Below are positions 5,884 through 6,244 of a stretch of 6,244 nucleotides of DNA, in pieces; position 1 is the stretch's first letter; each line of letters starts with the position of its first letter. The translations under genes were made by a program, and so were the position numbers. The notes below the pieces were generated by a model. It was not told where the DNA came from, ran no database searches, and saw nothing but the letters and a program-made list of their open reading frames with translations. Source of the DNA: Variovorax sp. (GTDB lineage Bacteria; Pseudomonadota; Gammaproteobacteria; Burkholderiales; Burkholderiaceae_C); the NCBI GenBank assembly GCA_028292835.1, contig JAQGLP010000257.1, forward strand, positions 1 to 6,244. The letters run 5' to 3'.

Positions 5884-6178
5884 GGAAATTTGACATTATC
5901 GCGACAAAAATCGCGTTGATTTTTCCGGGGTGCGGAACATTAATTCCAGAACAATCGATGCGCAAGTTCGCTACAAATCGTTTCGCTCCGGGTCCACAAA
6001 GCGGCACGCCTGCCCTGATGGCTGAGGGCAGATGGCAGCGCCCTGGGATTTTCGGCGGACCCACCCCGTCGGCGGCGCACAGCCATCGCCTGCCGAGCGG
6101 CCAATTGGGCATCGGCGGTGTCGCTTTGCTGTGCGGCCAGGAAGACTTCCTTGAATCCTCGCGGCCGGGCCGCCGACG
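5884..6178. other. Non-coding region upstream of the permease
   Basis: This stretch of about 295 bp has lower GC near the permease (5884-5990) than the coding DNA, as expected for a regulatory region. Open frames across it on either strand run into neighbouring genes and show no recognisable protein. It contains GGAA-N6-TTCC (5934-5947) around an ATTAAT core. It also has a 7-bp hairpin CTGCCCT/AGGGCAG with an 8-nt loop (6010-6031), and a small GCGGC-CGG-GCCGC hairpin (6161-6173) just after the stop of the right-hand gene that might help end its transcript. No RNA gene is recognised. Confidence 0.5.
5895..5915 (-). promoter_or_regulatory. Candidate permease -10 element overlapped by an inverted repeat (possible operator)
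   Basis: On the minus strand GATAAT (5900 to 5895) resembles a -10 element 11 nt before ATG 5883. CGCGA-N6-TCGCG (5900-5915) is a perfect inverted repeat directly next to and overlapping it. The same bases also form two ATCGCG direct repeats 12 nt apart (5898-5903 and 5910-5915). No good -35 is seen, which would suit an activator-dependent promoter. If transcription starts here, the leader before ATG 5883 would be only about 5 nt, which would favour the internal start at 5856. Confidence 0.3.
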
Positions 6179-6244
6179 CTAACGACGCAGCAGCGCCTGG
6201 CGCAGCAGCCGCCCGGCGCGGTCGCGGATGCGCCCGGGCAGGCC
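6179..6244 (-). CDS. C-terminal end of an unidentified gene, cut by window edge
   Basis: The minus strand reads 21 codons in frame to the window edge and ends at TAG (6181-6179). The visible peptide is arginine- and leucine-rich, ending RDRAGRLLRQALLRR. Nearly all codons end in G or C, which fits the coding style of the neighbours, and it points in the same direction as the permease 295 nt downstream. The fragment is too short to assign a family. An amphipathic basic C-terminal helix is all that can be said. Another minus-strand frame is also open here but would be cysteine-rich and is less plausible. Confidence 0.45.
   Translation of the reverse strand, partial: GLPGRIRDRAGRLLRQALLRR

Noticed and set aside
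5890..5895. Perfect TTGACA (-35-like) on the plus strand upstream of the permease
   Set aside because: No -10-like hexamer lies 16-18 nt downstream and no plus-strand gene follows it.
4252..5919. A 555-codon plus-strand open reading frame opposite the permease
   Set aside because: The product is His/Asp/Arg/Gly-rich shadow sequence. The minus strand encodes a clear NCS2 transporter over the same bases, and this frame runs across the terminator hairpin.
5834..6182. Short open frames on both strands in the permease upstream region
   Set aside because: The minus-strand frame overlaps the permease start in another frame and the plus-strand frame overlaps the stop of the right-hand gene. Neither shows domains, signal peptides or ribosome sites.

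Overview
The window is GC-rich DNA with strong G/C bias at third codon positions. Its gene families and a Comamonadaceae-style intergenic repeat suggest a free-living betaproteobacterium, probably Burkholderiales and most likely Comamonadaceae (Variovorax/Acidovorax-like). That placement is inferred from sequence style and was not tested by a search. I see no tRNA, rRNA, CRISPR array, insertion sequence or phage gene. It looks like ordinary chromosome.

Layout, left to right. (1) The N-terminal 60 codons of a biotin--protein ligase (birA) run off the left edge on the minus strand. (2) A GC-rich, hairpin-forming intergenic repeat follows. (3) A 159-aa stand-alone SET-domain protein lysine methyltransferase lies on the minus strand, upstream of birA and in the same direction. 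(4) A divergent intergenic region of about 234 bp contains an alternating purine-pyrimidine tract and a CGGGAC triplet repeat that folds into a hairpin. (5) On the plus strand is a 994-aa type IA topoisomerase (TopB/topoisomerase III). It carries two zinc-ribbon/C-terminal-repeat units, a lysine/alanine-rich histone-H1-like linker and a C-terminal SWIB domain. (6) A 60-aa lipoprotein follows topB by 38 nt on the same strand. (7) A strong hairpin lies between this unit and (8) a convergent NCS2-family purine (xanthine/uric acid type) permease on the minus strand. (9) The permease has a non-coding upstream region of about 295 bp with candidate operator repeats. (10) The last 21 codons of an unidentified minus-strand gene enter from the right edge.

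The most notable point is the head-to-head pairing of two proteins with chromatin-type domains: a SET methyltransferase and a topoisomerase fused to an H1-like lysine-rich tail and a SWIB domain. They share one promoter region. A working hypothesis is a small nucleoid or DNA-topology module in which the methyltransferase modifies lysines of the topoisomerase tail or of similar nucleoid proteins. Nothing in the sequence proves this. The permease and lipoprotein look unrelated to that pair.
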